NCBI GenBank assembly: GCA_007121075.1 | Contig: SKMK01000035.1 | Location: 1 to 64,000 of the forward strand | Direction of reading: 5' to 3' | DNA from: Syntrophomonadaceae bacterium | Lineage (GTDB): Bacteria; Bacillota; Dethiobacteria; DTU022 | Length of the DNA stretch: 64,000 nt | In this document: positions 1 to 8,058 of the stretch, in pieces | Layout of the letters: each line of letters starts with the position of its first letter | How positions within the stretch are numbered: the stretch's first letter is position 1 | Translations under genes and position numbers: made by a program | The notes under the pieces: model-generated | What the model was told of the DNA's origin: nothing | Seen by the model: only the letters and a program-made list of their open reading frames with translations | The model's database searches: none

Positions 1-147
1 CCGGAGCCCGAACCGGAGCCCGAACCGGAGCCCGAACCCGAACCCGAGCCCAGGCCAACACCTCCTACAGGAGGAACGTCTGCCATCATTGTTTCCGGTC
101 TATTGCTGACCGGGACAGGTTTAATGCTTTTGGGGAAACGATTTTAG
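1..147 (+). CDS. C-terminal end of a surface-anchored, Pro/Glu-repeat protein (partial)
   Basis: The window opens inside a reading frame that ends at a TAG at 145-147, leaving 48 residues. The first 16 or so residues are a pure Pro-Glu alternation (PEPEPE...), encoded by tandem copies of a ccggagcccgaa unit. After a PRPTPPTGGT stretch comes a hydrophobic segment (AIIVSGLLLTGTGLMLL) and a short basic tail, GKRF. This is the layout of a Gram-positive wall-sorting signal: a proline-rich wall-spanning spacer, an LPXTG-like site (here PPTGG, a weak match), one membrane helix and a positive tail. Known: sortases cleave between T and G of such motifs. Inferred: a wall-attached or simply membrane-anchored extracellular protein. 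Its function is unknown, as the rest lies left of the window. Confidence 0.7.
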   Translation, partial: PEPEPEPEPEPEPEPEPRPTPPTGGTSAIIVSGLLLTGTGLMLLGKRF

Positions 148-223
148 ATGAATTTCAGCAAAGTTGAGTGGTGTTTTCAAGCTTGTGGTAAGTGAATGAA
201 AAGACTATTTTTATTAATAAAAA

Positions 224-260
224 GAAAGCCCCCGGGGAGAGTTTTGCACCAGGGGCTTTC
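224..260. terminator. GC-rich hairpin, possible terminator, in the 148-451 gap
   Basis: A near-perfect inverted repeat (GAAAGCCCCCGG with CCAGGGGCTTTC, one mismatch) lies 77 bases after the partial surface-protein gene. On the plus strand no T-run follows. On the minus strand the stem is followed directly by TTTTTATT, so it looks better as a leftward or two-way terminator, although no leftward gene ends here. The rest of the 148-451 gap holds only a weak AT-rich promoter-like stretch near 400-428 ahead of recC. Confidence 0.5.
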
Positions 261-451
261 CAATAACATTATCCACTTAAATGCCTAATGGATTTTTATG
301 TTGAGCTGCTTTGTTGAGTCCAGGTATTTCTGCAAGACAGGTCTTCCAGCATTCATAACTGCAAAGTGACATATATATGTCCCTGACAGGAATTATGATC
401 TTATAAGCGAAAAAGATATATATACTATGTAACTGCAGGAGCGATCAACCT

Positions 452-3400
452 GTGATTGAATTATTTTATTCCAACAGGACGGAACAACTGCTTTGTGCCC
501 TGGCCGACCAGGTTAAAGCGCAGAGGGAAACTACCCACCCCCTGGAGCCGGTCGAACTGGTGGTGCCGAACCGGAACATGGAAACCTGGGTACGCCTTGG
601 TTTAGCCCAGAAACTCGGTGTTGCGGCCAACATGAATTTTAGAAGGCTGGAGCAGTTAATCGGTGACATGGTTGATAAAACCTGCCCGGGTGAATATAAA
701 GTGGCCGGTCTCGATATCATTGAGGCGGCAATACTGGCGATTCTGCTGGATGAAGAGGCTGTAAAAAGCCCCGATATGCAGCCGGTGCGAAAGTACCTGG
801 AGAGCGCCAGGGAGGGTGCCAACAATTTAAGCAGCGGTGAGGGGCCATCCACAGCTACAGATAACCAGCTTGTAAGCGACGGCGCCGATATGCGGCGGGT
901 CCAGCTGGCCGCTCGCATGGCTCATTTATTTCAGGAATACAGCTTTTCCAGGAGCGAGATGATCTCTGCCTGGCGCGAAGGCGGCACGGATGATAAGAAG
1001 CACCCCTTTGCCGATCCTGCAGGGTTTGATCCGGCCCTTGCGCAAACCGTCACCTGGCAGCGCGCCCTGTGGCGGGCTGTTTTTGCAGAAGGAGGGATCC
1101 TGGAGAAAAACCCGCCGCCTGAGGGCGGGCGCTGGATTACCCTTGACTTGCTTACTTCCAGCGAAGAGTTGATTAACATATTCAGGGCGGCCGAACTGCC
1201 TCCGGTCCACATCTTCGGGGTGTCATATGTCGCCAGGTTGTTCCAGGACCTGTTCGCCCTCCTCGGTGAAAACAACCCGCTCTTTATTTATACCCTCAAC
1301 CCCTGCGCCGAGTTCTGGGAAGATGTTGAGACGGAGCGGACCTACTATAAGCGGCTGGATAAGGAAATGAACCGGCGGGAAAAGCGAGTCTGGGCCGGAA
1401 CCGGTGAAACCGGAAGCGAGGATCCCTTCGGTCTTTTCAAAGCCGATAACCCGGCCCTGCGCTACTGGGGCCATCCCGGCCGCGAACACGTGCGACTGCT
1501 CGGGGAGCTGACCGATTGTGATTTTACAGATAAGTTCATCGAACCGGAGGGCAGGAGCCTTTTGCAGGAGCTCCAGAAAGACATCCTCTACCGTGAACCG
1601 GAGGAAACGGAAAATAATAGCGAAACAGATCATAGCGAACCGGACGAGACGATCAAGCTGGTAGCAGCCCCATCGGTGCGCCGGGAAGTGGAATGGGTGG
1701 CAGATGAGATCTGGAAGTTGATGTTAAATGACCGGGGTGATCCGCCCCTGAGGTTTAGCGACATTGCTGTTATCATTAACAGCGCCGGGCGCGATACTTA
1801 CCTGCCCCAGGTCGAAACGGTTTTTGCTTCCTGTCACGACCTGCCCAATAGCGTCTCCGACCTGCCCGGAACCGCCAGGAGCCGGATTATCGAGGCGATG
1901 AGTTTGCTGCTCAAACTGCCCTTTGGCCGTTTTTCAAGGGCGGAGATGCTGGCCCTGATGGGGCACCCGGCTGTTATCGGCCGCTTCGATGATGTTTCTC
2001 CGGGAGACCTGGCAGCAATGACCGAAGCGCTGGGCATTATATTCGGGGCTGGCCGCGCCGATTTTGAGGGAACCTATATCGACCAGGATGTATACAACTG
2101 GGACCAGGGTATCAGGAGGCTGGTTTTAGGGGCCTTCATGACCGGTGAGAAGAGCGGTGATGAGCGTATTTTCGAAGCGGACCGGGGCAGGTGGCTGGTG
2201 GAAGAGGTATACGGCTCGTCTCGTAAAACGGCGGCCCGGTTCGGGCTGCTGGCCCGGTCTCTCTTGGCTGATGCCCGTTTTGTGCGCGACAGCAAAATGA
2301 CTTTAACGGACTGGGCCCGCTTCTACACGGCGCAAATCGACACCTACCTCTATTCAGAAGAGGGGACTGATAAGGGGGACCGCCTGCGCCTGCTCCGGGC
2401 GCTGGCAAAGCTGGAAACGATGGATTTGGGGCAGGAGGTAAGCGGCAGGGTGGCGGCCGAAATCGCCGGGCGGGCGATTGAAGCACTGGGCAGCGGCCGG
2501 GGACAGTACCTGGCCGAAGGGGTGGTCGTGTCCTCCTTCCTGCCGATGCGGGCCATACCCTTCAGGGTGGTCTTTTTGCTGGGCCTCGGGGAGGGACTTT
2601 TTCCGGCTGCCGGGCGCAGGGATGCCCTGGACCTGCGGGCTGCCCGGAGGCGGGCCGGAGACGTTGACCCTGCCGAACGGGACCGCTACATGTTTCTGGA
2701 AACGCTGCTCTGTGCCAGAGAGCGGCTCTACCTGTCTTACGTGAAAAGAGACGAGCAGACCGGCGACCCGCTGCAGCCGTCAGCAGTGGTGCAGGAACTG
2801 CTGCATATATTGAAGCAGGGCTACCTGGATCAGGAAGGCATGAAAGCAATTCGCTGCGAACCCCCGCTACGGCGCTATGATCTTGTATCCCCCGGGGAGA
2901 CCTTTTTTGATGAGGCCAGGGCTGAAACAAAGATCCGGGAGATCGCCCAAAACTGGCGGGACAAGGCTCTGCCGGTTGACGGCGGCCCGGGAGAAACAGC
3001 AGCCCCGGCCCGGGGCAGCTTAAGCGAAGAGTTAAATGCCCTGCAAAAAGCGGCCGGTCATGAAGTCTGGAATAAGCTCTCTGCCTTGCTGGCCCTGCCC
3101 GGTGAAGCGCCGGCGCCGGCTGCGGTCACAACTGTCCGGCGAGCGGCTTTTGGGGACGAGGAGAGTTCCATCGAAGCCCCATTTTACCTCTCCCACTCCG
3201 CCCTGCGGCGTTTCCTGGAGTGCCCTATGCAGGGCTGGGCTGCGTCCATGCTGGGCCTGGCCGGGGAAGAGGAAGACCTGGTTGACCGGGAAGAGGAAGA
3301 TTTTGAGGTGGACCGGCTGACTGAAACGGTGCTGGTGCGCGGCGTTTTTGCGGAAGCTCTAATTACCGGGGAAAGCCCGGATCAGCTTTACCGGAAGCGC

Positions 3401-4300
3401 GTAGAACGGCTCCGCCTGGCCGGGCAGATCCCGGTCGGGGAACCGGGCAGGGTCATTGAAAAGCGCCACCTGGAGATCATGGAAGGCTGGCAGGCTGCGC
3501 TTGATTTGCTGGCTATAAATGGCGCCGGTTCAGCTGTGGGCATACCGCAACCGCTGGAAAGGGTGCGCCTGGGCCGCTCAAAAGGGCAGAGCCCTGCTGA
3601 ACATGTACTGGATCCGCTGGCTTTAGATGTTGAAATAAAGGGTGAAGATAGCGACAAAAAGGTGATACCGGTGCAGGTCGGCGGCCTTAGCGAAGGGCTG
3701 CTCAAAGGGCAGCCGGCAACGATCATCTTCCTGCCCAGAAAACCTTTTTCTGGCCGGGGCAAGGCAGCAGTGAAAGGCAGCTTCCGCTATCTGCTGCGGG
3801 GCATGGTCGACCAGGCCCTGCTGGCAGCGGCGGGAGCTATATGTGAGAGTGATGGTGAAAGGCAAGTCCTGCTCTGTTTTTCCGGAGGCCCGGAAGAAAC
3901 CGCCATTTACAGGATGCGCCTGCAGCCGGCAGACCAGGAAAAAGCGCTTAACTGGCTTTTTTCGCTTACAGAAGACCTATTAAGCGGCCCCCATGCCTAT
4001 TTGCTGCCGGTTGAGGCTGTGATCAACCATTATTTCGAATCGGCCGGGGGCGGCAAAGGCCAGCCGATGCTGTCCGGTATGCCGCCTGAAGAATTTGCTG
4101 CTATGATCGACGGCAGTGAACTGGTCAGGTTGATTGCAAATATGGCCGGTGATAACTGGTCCAGCTTTTCCAGCCTCTGGGGCCCGGTGCCGTCACCGCG
4201 GAGTTACCTGCCGCCCGAGGCGGAAGAGGGTTTTCAGATGGTCACCCGCCGTTTTAGCCCGGTTTTTGAAGATATTATCTCCCTAGAGGTTGTCAAATGA
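452..4300 (+). CDS. recC: RecC: exodeoxyribonuclease V gamma subunit
   Basis: This 1282-residue protein is longer than E. coli RecC (about 1120). RecC scans DNA for the Chi recombination signal inside the RecBCD helicase-nuclease, which resects double-strand ends for RecA. The N-terminus matches RecC and not AddB: it opens with LFYSNRTEQLLCAL, followed by LVVPNRNMETWVRLGLA and GVAANMNF, the counterparts of E. coli HSNRLDVL, MAQWLQ and GIAANIDF. A helicase-like middle (FRVVFLLGLGEGLFP, near residue 710) and a degenerate C-terminal nuclease fold follow, with no intact Walker A. The GTG start is chosen because AGGAG lies 10 bases upstream. It overlaps recB by ATGA and heads a three-gene operon. 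I am confident of the family; whether it reads a Chi sequence, and which, cannot be seen. Confidence 0.93.
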   Translation: MIELFYSNRTEQLLCALADQVKAQRETTHPLEPVELVVPNRNMETWVRLGLAQKLGVAANMNFRRLEQLIGDMVDKTCPGEYKVAGLDIIEAAILAILLDEEAVKSPDMQPVRKYLESAREGANNLSSGEGPSTATDNQLVSDGADMRRVQLAARMAHLFQEYSFSRSEMISAWREGGTDDKKHPFADPAGFDPALAQTVTWQRALWRAVFAEGGILEKNPPPEGGRWITLDLLTSSEELINIFRAAELPPVHIFGVSYVARLFQDLFALLGENNPLFIYTLNPCAEFWEDVETERTYYKRLDKEMNRREKRVWAGTGETGSEDPFGLFKADNPALRYWGHPGREHVRLLGELTDCDFTDKFIEPEGRSLLQELQKDILYREPEETENNSETDHSEPDETIKLVAAPSVRREVEWVADEIWKLMLNDRGDPPLRFSDIAVIINSAGRDTYLPQVETVFASCHDLPNSVSDLPGTARSRIIEAMSLLLKLPFGRFSRAEMLALMGHPAVIGRFDDVSPGDLAAMTEALGIIFGAGRADFEGTYIDQDVYNWDQGIRRLVLGAFMTGEKSGDERIFEADRGRWLVEEVYGSSRKTAARFGLLARSLLADARFVRDSKMTLTDWARFYTAQIDTYLYSEEGTDKGDRLRLLRALAKLETMDLGQEVSGRVAAEIAGRAIEALGSGRGQYLAEGVVVSSFLPMRAIPFRVVFLLGLGEGLFPAAGRRDALDLRAARRRAGDVDPAERDRYMFLETLLCARERLYLSYVKRDEQTGDPLQPSAVVQELLHILKQGYLDQEGMKAIRCEPPLRRYDLVSPGETFFDEARAETKIREIAQNWRDKALPVDGGPGETAAPARGSLSEELNALQKAAGHEVWNKLSALLALPGEAPAPAAVTTVRRAAFGDEESSIEAPFYLSHSALRRFLECPMQGWAASMLGLAGEEEDLVDREEEDFEVDRLTETVLVRGVFAEALITGESPDQLYRKRVERLRLAGQIPVGEPGRVIEKRHLEIMEGWQAALDLLAINGAGSAVGIPQPLERVRLGRSKGQSPAEHVLDPLALDVEIKGEDSDKKVIPVQVGGLSEGLLKGQPATIIFLPRKPFSGRGKAAVKGSFRYLLRGMVDQALLAAAGAICESDGERQVLLCFSGGPEETAIYRMRLQPADQEKALNWLFSLTEDLLSGPHAYLLPVEAVINHYFESAGGGKGQPMLSGMPPEEFAAMIDGSELVRLIANMAGDNWSSFSSLWGPVPSPRSYLPPEAEEGFQMVTRRFSPVFEDIISLEVVK

Positions 4301-7300
4301 ACATCTGTTATTACAAGCGCCCTGAAATATTGAGCAGGTTGGAACCGGGAAAGGGCCATGCCGTCATCGAGGCTTCAGCCGGCACCGGTAAAACCTATAC
4401 CCTGGAACACCTGGTGCTCGATATCCTGATCCGGGGCGAGGCCAAGATCGAAGAGATCCTGGTTGTTACCTTCACCGACGCCGCCACCAGGGAGCTGCGC
4501 GAGCGGGTCAGGATGCTTATTCGCCGGGTTTGTGATGAAAGCGGTGACTTAAAACCGGGGCAAGATCCTGATGATTACTGGAAAATTGACGATTCGACCA
4601 GGAGCAGGCTTAGAGAGGCCCTTTTTCGTTTTGACGGGGCCCAGATCTCAACCATCCACGGTTTTTGCCATCGGGTGCTCTCCGAGCAGGCTTTTTTAGG
4701 CGGGAGGCTCTTTGAACAGGAGCAGGCTGACGGTCAGGAGATGTTCGGCTTCGTCTTCCGGGAAGAAGTGCGCCGGGTGCTGGTTGAACCAACAGACCTG
4801 GGGGGAGCGCTCAGGCGCTGGATCGAGCAGGACAAATCGCTTTTGCAGCTGGAACAGTTCCTCTATCGCTGCCACCGGGAAGGCAGCCCCGAGCGCTGCC
4901 CGGTTACCCCGATATTTGATCCCGAAGCTTTTTATGAAGAAGTGGAAAGCCTTCCTGACCTGAATGAGGTGAAGGAGGCGGGCCAGTCCTTTTTCACCAA
5001 TCAGAGCGTTTACAAAGGCTTCGAAAAGATTGCAGGCAGCCTTTTTGAAACTGCCGCCCTGATCGACCGGGACAACCTGAGCCAGGCTGTGGAAGTGCTT
5101 TTTGATTGGGCGAACAAAAGTATCCAGATCAATAAGCAGGGGGATAACCGGTTTAATCACCTGCGCCGGATGGCGGAGATGGACGGTGCTCCCGGGATCA
5201 TAGTTGATCTCTATGGAAAAGTGGATCGGATCATCGGGCTGGCGGCAGATGATACCAGCTTTTTCGTCTACGGGCTGCTGCCGCGGGTGCAGGGAAGGCT
5301 TGCGGCCAGGAAACGCTCGCTCGGTTTGATCGACTACGATGATATGCTGCTTGGCGTCCTTGAAGCGCTCAAGGGAAAAGAGGCCGAAGGGCTAATCAAA
5401 TCTCTCAGGAAACGCTGGAAGTTTGCCCTGGTGGATGAGTTCCAGGATACCGACCCGGTGCAGTGGGAAATTTTCCGGCGCATTTTCGTCGATGGCACAT
5501 GTAAACACTTTCTGTACATAATCGGCGATCCCAAGCAGGCTATTTACAGCTTTCGCGGGGCCGATGTGCACACTTACGAGCAGGCTAAAACCTACCTTAC
5601 TGAAGAGTGTCAGGCCGAGCGGCTGCCGCTGAAGGAAAATTTCCGCTCCACTGAAGCGCTGATTGAAGCGGTAAATGAAATCCTTACCGTTGAAGATAGC
5701 GAAGGAGAATCTTTTTTCAGCGGCCTGAACAGCTACATTGAGCCGGTCAAATGCGGTGACAGGAGCCGGGTTGCTTCAGAAAACGGTCGGGAGGCAGGGC
5801 CCGTTCACCTGCTGCACCTGCACGGGAGGGAAGATAAGCTTAATGCTGGTGCGGTAAAGAAAGGTGTAGCCCGCTTTATTGGAGAAGAGATCAACCGCCT
5901 GCTGGATGAAAAAAGCGGTTTGCGCACCGGCAGCGGTGATAGCGAACCGAAACCAATCAAGCTGAGCGATATTTACATCCTGACCCGTTCTGCGGCGGAG
6001 GGGCATCAGATCGGCGAGGTCCTTCGTCGCTTCGACATCCCCCATGCTTTCTACAAGCAGGAGGGCCTCTTTCAAACTATAGAAGCCGATGATGTATACC
6101 GGCTTCTGTGCGCTATTGATGCGCCCACCGATCCGGCGGCCAGGATGGCGGCCTGGCTTACGCCTTTCTTCGGTATAGCCCTTTCCGAACTGCCGGCCTG
6201 GAAAGAAGCCGGTGAAAGCCATCCTTTTGCCACCATGCTTCACGACTGGAAACGGCTGGCCGACGATCAGGCCTGGTCAAACCTTTTTGAAGCTGTTGTT
6301 AGCGAATCCGGGCTGGTGCGGAGACTGGTCTTTGCTGACGACGAAAGGGCCCTGACTAACTACCTGCATCTTTTCGAGCTGCTTCTGGCCCAGGCTCATG
6401 CCCACCCGGTTACCTTGAGCGAGTTGATTCGCCACCTTAAAGCGCTCATAGACGAGCGAAAACTTCCGGAAGGGAAAGAGGGCAATATCCAGAGACTGGA
6501 AACCGACCGGCAAGCGGTCCAGATCCTGACCATGCACAAAGCCAAGGGGCTGCAAGCCGAAGTAATTTTTATTGGTGGGGGCTTCGGCGATCCGCCCCAG
6601 AGCGATATCAATATGAATATTTACCACCGGGACAGCAGACGCTGCCTGCATATCGGCCAGGCTTTCGGGGAAATCGAGAAGGCTGTAGAACAAGAAATCG
6701 ACGAGGAGAACCAGCGGCTCATCTATGTAGCCCTGACCAGGGCGAAATCGCGGCTATACCTGCCCTATTTCGGGCCAGCCCCGGAAGGCGGCGAAAGTGA
6801 TCATGGCAGCTACGGATACAGCAGGCTGGGACGGCTCTACAGCGAGCTGCAAAAACAGCTTGACCGGCTGCGGGAACTCGGTCAATTTGAGGGCGGATAC
6901 CGTTATATTTTAAGGCCCGTTGACTGCCTGAAGCGGCTGCCGGGCGAAGAAAAAATCGAGATAACAGCTAAAGGGTGGCCCGAAGAAGGGTTGCTTGAGC
7001 TTCCGCCTTCCAGGGCGGAAGAAGTTGAAGAAATAAAGCCGGCCCACCGGGGTGTGCTTTTGACCAGCTATACAAGGATGAGCAGGAGCAAGGTCTGGCA
7101 GGCTCCGGCAGCAGACCCTGATGACGGTGCGGCCAGGCGTGACGAAGAAGTGGCAGCTGAAGTTGAAGGCGGGCTTACGGGTGACGGGTTGCCGGAATTA
7201 GCCGCGTCAGGCAGTGAAGAAGTTCCGGATAAAGCAGTCTTGCCTGCCGGGCGTGAAACAGGTATAATGCTGCACGCCCTGCTGGAAGTTACACCTGCTG

Positions 7301-8058
7301 ATGAAGTGAGGGGCAGGAGCTTTGATGATTGGACCGCAGATGAAAGGGTTAAACAGCGGGCTGCGGCGGTTCTGCGTCGTCACGGCTTTGCGGAAGCATT
7401 TTTAGATGAAATCCTAAAGCTGGTTTATGATGCCTTTAATACCCCGCTCCGGGCGACAAGCATGGAAGGTGCTGTAACACTCGATATGCCCGGTGGCGTT
7501 GCCTCCGGGAAACGCCACTGCCCGGAAATGTTTTTTTCCTACCCGATACCGGAAGTAAGCCATCCCCTGCCCGGCGGCGGAGATACCCGCCCTGCGGGTG
7601 AAGAGCGGCTGCCTTATCAAGCGGTGCGCGGCTTCCTGCAGGGACTGATTGACCTTGTATTCGAGTACGAGGGGAAAATTTACCTGCTTGACTGGAAAAG
7701 CGACTACCTGCCTATTTTTGACCGGGCAGTTCTTGCTGACCACGTGCAGAAGAACTATGATCTTCAGGCCCAGGTTTACAGCCTGGCCGTTATGCGCTTG
7801 CTAAACATTAAATCGAAAGAAGACTATGAAGATAAATTTGGGGGCATCCTCTATGCCTTTATCAGGGGTATTGGGGCAGGTGCAGGCGGGGAGGAAACGC
7901 GGGGGATCTGGTTTTCCCGCCCGCTGTTCGAAAAAATTGCCGGCTGGGAAAGTGCTCTGGTAAAACGGACTGAATGGGGCGGAGATGTAATCTGTTCCGG
8001 GACGGGCCTGGAGATAACAGATGCTGGAAGGGGTGGAGAAAGTGGCAGCGGAGATTAA
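4297..8058 (+). CDS. recB: RecB: exodeoxyribonuclease V beta subunit (helicase-nuclease)
   Basis: This 1253-residue superfamily 1A helicase moves 3'-to-5' along DNA and carries the only nuclease of the RecBCD complex. Visible motifs in order are: Walker A EASAGTGKT at about 25-33, DEFQDTDPVQWEIF near 379, GDPKQAIYSFRGAD just after it, LTMHKAKGLQAE near 745, and YVALTRAKSRLYL near 810. The C-terminal nuclease shows GLIDLVFEY and LLDWKSDYL near 1115-1134, then YDLQAQVYSLAV, so the metal-binding Asp and catalytic Lys of RecB nucleases are present and the enzyme should cut DNA. EASAGTGKT and the long insertion between helicase halves fit RecB rather than AddA. It starts inside the recC stop (ATGA) and ends 38 bases inside recD, which suggests coupled translation. 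Confidence 0.95.
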   Translation: MNICYYKRPEILSRLEPGKGHAVIEASAGTGKTYTLEHLVLDILIRGEAKIEEILVVTFTDAATRELRERVRMLIRRVCDESGDLKPGQDPDDYWKIDDSTRSRLREALFRFDGAQISTIHGFCHRVLSEQAFLGGRLFEQEQADGQEMFGFVFREEVRRVLVEPTDLGGALRRWIEQDKSLLQLEQFLYRCHREGSPERCPVTPIFDPEAFYEEVESLPDLNEVKEAGQSFFTNQSVYKGFEKIAGSLFETAALIDRDNLSQAVEVLFDWANKSIQINKQGDNRFNHLRRMAEMDGAPGIIVDLYGKVDRIIGLAADDTSFFVYGLLPRVQGRLAARKRSLGLIDYDDMLLGVLEALKGKEAEGLIKSLRKRWKFALVDEFQDTDPVQWEIFRRIFVDGTCKHFLYIIGDPKQAIYSFRGADVHTYEQAKTYLTEECQAERLPLKENFRSTEALIEAVNEILTVEDSEGESFFSGLNSYIEPVKCGDRSRVASENGREAGPVHLLHLHGREDKLNAGAVKKGVARFIGEEINRLLDEKSGLRTGSGDSEPKPIKLSDIYILTRSAAEGHQIGEVLRRFDIPHAFYKQEGLFQTIEADDVYRLLCAIDAPTDPAARMAAWLTPFFGIALSELPAWKEAGESHPFATMLHDWKRLADDQAWSNLFEAVVSESGLVRRLVFADDERALTNYLHLFELLLAQAHAHPVTLSELIRHLKALIDERKLPEGKEGNIQRLETDRQAVQILTMHKAKGLQAEVIFIGGGFGDPPQSDINMNIYHRDSRRCLHIGQAFGEIEKAVEQEIDEENQRLIYVALTRAKSRLYLPYFGPAPEGGESDHGSYGYSRLGRLYSELQKQLDRLRELGQFEGGYRYILRPVDCLKRLPGEEKIEITAKGWPEEGLLELPPSRAEEVEEIKPAHRGVLLTSYTRMSRSKVWQAPAADPDDGAARRDEEVAAEVEGGLTGDGLPELAASGSEEVPDKAVLPAGRETGIMLHALLEVTPADEVRGRSFDDWTADERVKQRAAAVLRRHGFAEAFLDEILKLVYDAFNTPLRATSMEGAVTLDMPGGVASGKRHCPEMFFSYPIPEVSHPLPGGGDTRPAGEERLPYQAVRGFLQGLIDLVFEYEGKIYLLDWKSDYLPIFDRAVLADHVQKNYDLQAQVYSLAVMRLLNIKSKEDYEDKFGGILYAFIRGIGAGAGGEETRGIWFSRPLFEKIAGWESALVKRTEWGGDVICSGTGLEITDAGRGGESGSGD

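Noticed and set aside
1-60. CRISPR-like repeat at the left edge
   Set aside because: The 12-base units are adjacent without spacers and encode a PE repeat in frame with the partial gene.
452-8058. Naming the first two genes AddB and AddA
   Set aside because: The N-terminus of the first matches RecC, the second carries RecB-type Walker and nuclease motifs, and a true RecD follows in an overlapping frame.
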